NCBI GenBank assembly: GCA_000434615.1
Contig: FR880805.1
Location: 1-13,483 of the forward strand
Length of the DNA stretch: 13,483 nt
Reading direction: 5' to 3'
Source of the DNA: Clostridium sp. CAG:510
GTDB lineage: Bacteria > Bacillota > Clostridia > Lachnospirales > Lachnospiraceae
Shown: piece after piece, positions 12,643-13,483 of the stretch
How positions within the stretch are numbered: the first letter of the stretch is position 1
Layout of the letters: every line of letters starts with the position of its first letter
Translations under genes and position numbers: made by a program
The notes under the pieces: generated by a model
What the model saw: the letters and a program-made list of their open reading frames with translations, nothing else
Databases searched by the model: none
Told to the model about the DNA's origin: nothing

Positions 12643-13483
12643 ATGAGAATTATTGCACCGAAGGTCATTTTACAGGACGGAAAAATTCTTACCGGTTCTG
12701 CGGTTGTCATACAGGACGGAAAAATTGTAAAAATCGGACGTCTTAGCACCATCAAAAAGCAGTATCCGAAGGAAGGCATTGAATACTGGACGGACATGGC
12801 AATGGTACCCGGCACCATCAATATCCACAACCACTGCTTCCAGAGCCTGCTTCGCGGACTTGCGGTGGGAAAACCGTTTTTAACCTGGAGGGATCAGGCG
12901 TTATATAAGTATTCTCCGATTTTAACTCCGGATGATTTGTATACCGGTTCCGCCTTCGCTTTTTCGGAAATGATGAAATGCGGTGTTACCACCGTTTCGG
13001 ATTTCTTCTATGTGCACAACGACGGAAAAGAAAGTGACGAGGCCATTGTGCAGGCGGCAAAAGACGTGGGCATCCGGCTGGTGCTGGCGAGAACCATGTA
13101 CGACTGGACAGGCGCTCCGGCGGGCTACGTGGAAAGCATTGACACCGCCGTAAACAACACAAGGGATCTGGCGGAAAAGTACAACGGAAGCGAAAGCCTC
13201 ATGACCAATATTTTACCCGCACCCCACAGCCTGCATGCGGCCAGTACGGACATGGTAAAGGCGGGATTTGAATTAGCAAGAGAGCTTGGCACCAAGTTCC
13301 ATATCCACGTAGCGGAAGAACCCTTTGAAGTGGAGGATGTGAAGAAACAGTTCGGCGTAAGACCGGTGGAACTCTTAGATAAAATCGGAGTTTTGGGTGA
13401 TAAAATGGTTGCCGTTCATGCGGTCTGGGGTACGGCGGAGGACATCAAGCCGTTTATGGACCCGGTGTTTGAGAATAACATCA
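12643..13483 (+). CDS. HutF-like metal-dependent amidohydrolase/deaminase (3' end outside window)
   Basis: The first 280 residues of an amidohydrolase-superfamily enzyme of the ATZ/TRZ-deaminase type; the frame is open at the window end. An N-terminal small beta domain (VILQDGKILTGSAVVIQDGK) leads to the HxH metal motif H62-N-H64 in NIHNHCFQSLLRG. Then come FLTWRD, SDFFYVHND, PHSLH (195-198), HIHVAEE (metal H222) and AVHAVW (H259). The TWRD, FFYVHND and GVRPVELL segments recall formiminoglutamate deiminase (HutF); 8-oxoguanine and other deaminases share parts of this. The final metal Asp should lie beyond the window. AGGAAGGA (12630-12637) lies 5 nt before the ATG; the gap from the previous gene is 26 nt. 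A HutF-type reaction would give an N-formyl amino acid, a plausible substrate for the upstream M20 enzyme. The substrate is inferred. Confidence 0.85.
   Translation, partial: MRIIAPKVILQDGKILTGSAVVIQDGKIVKIGRLSTIKKQYPKEGIEYWTDMAMVPGTINIHNHCFQSLLRGLAVGKPFLTWRDQALYKYSPILTPDDLYTGSAFAFSEMMKCGVTTVSDFFYVHNDGKESDEAIVQAAKDVGIRLVLARTMYDWTGAPAGYVESIDTAVNNTRDLAEKYNGSESLMTNILPAPHSLHAASTDMVKAGFELARELGTKFHIHVAEEPFEVEDVKKQFGVRPVELLDKIGVLGDKMVAVHAVWGTAEDIKPFMDPVFENNI

Noticed and set aside
1..13483. tRNA or rRNA genes
   Set aside because: No cloverleaf-like GGTTCGAAT/CCA patterns or rRNA segments were seen on reading either strand; no covariance search could be run.

Overview
The window looks like a low-to-mid GC Firmicutes chromosome, most likely a gut Clostridia of the Lachnospiraceae type. 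This is inferred from AGGAGG-like ribosome binding sites, the protein styles (LMW phosphatase, GH31, family VIII-like esterase, Uup/YfmR-type ABC-F, RpiR regulator), and a 38-residue membrane protein of a kind I associate with that family. No database search was run.

Region 1 (1-about 2113) is the end of an integrative element. It starts with the C-terminal part of a tyrosine integrase (HxxR, GH, NVY motifs) and a terminator. A visibly AT-rich gene with its own promoter follows; it encodes a 499-residue protein with a C-terminal RNFSAH motif, read here as an ApeA-like HEPN anti-phage protein. Directly after its stop lie four copies of a (T/G)AGTAGTAA/GGTAGTAA-like site in mixed orientation. 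These resemble arm sites of Tn916-type integrases and would mark the element end.

Region 2 (2231-3786) is ordinary chromosome: a low-molecular-weight protein tyrosine phosphatase overlapping a degraded P-loop kinase-like gene, then a PAP2 membrane phosphatase and a terminator. Region 3 (3844-5907) is a GH31 glycosidase. Region 4 (5908-6271) is a 360-bp non-coding repeat cluster: three 36-bp units, a long hairpin, and three 54-bp units, the last partly reverse-complementary to the first. Region 5 (6272-9342) has a serine beta-lactamase-fold hydrolase and an ABC-F ATPase whose ribosome binding site lies in a small hairpin.

Region 6 (9348-9884) is a busy intergenic stretch. On the minus strand it has a promoter, a structured leader, a 38-aa membrane protein gene and its terminator. 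On the plus strand it has paired TGAT-N6-ATCA sites, a perfect consensus promoter and an intrinsic terminator only about 12 nt past the expected transcription start. Region 7 (9885-13483, running off the end) is a tight operon: HutD-family protein, RpiR-family regulator, M20 N-carbamoyl/N-formyl-amino-acid-type amidohydrolase, and a HutF-like amidohydrolase. Together they suggest regulated catabolism of an imino- or carbamoyl-type nitrogen compound, possibly formiminoglutamate-like.
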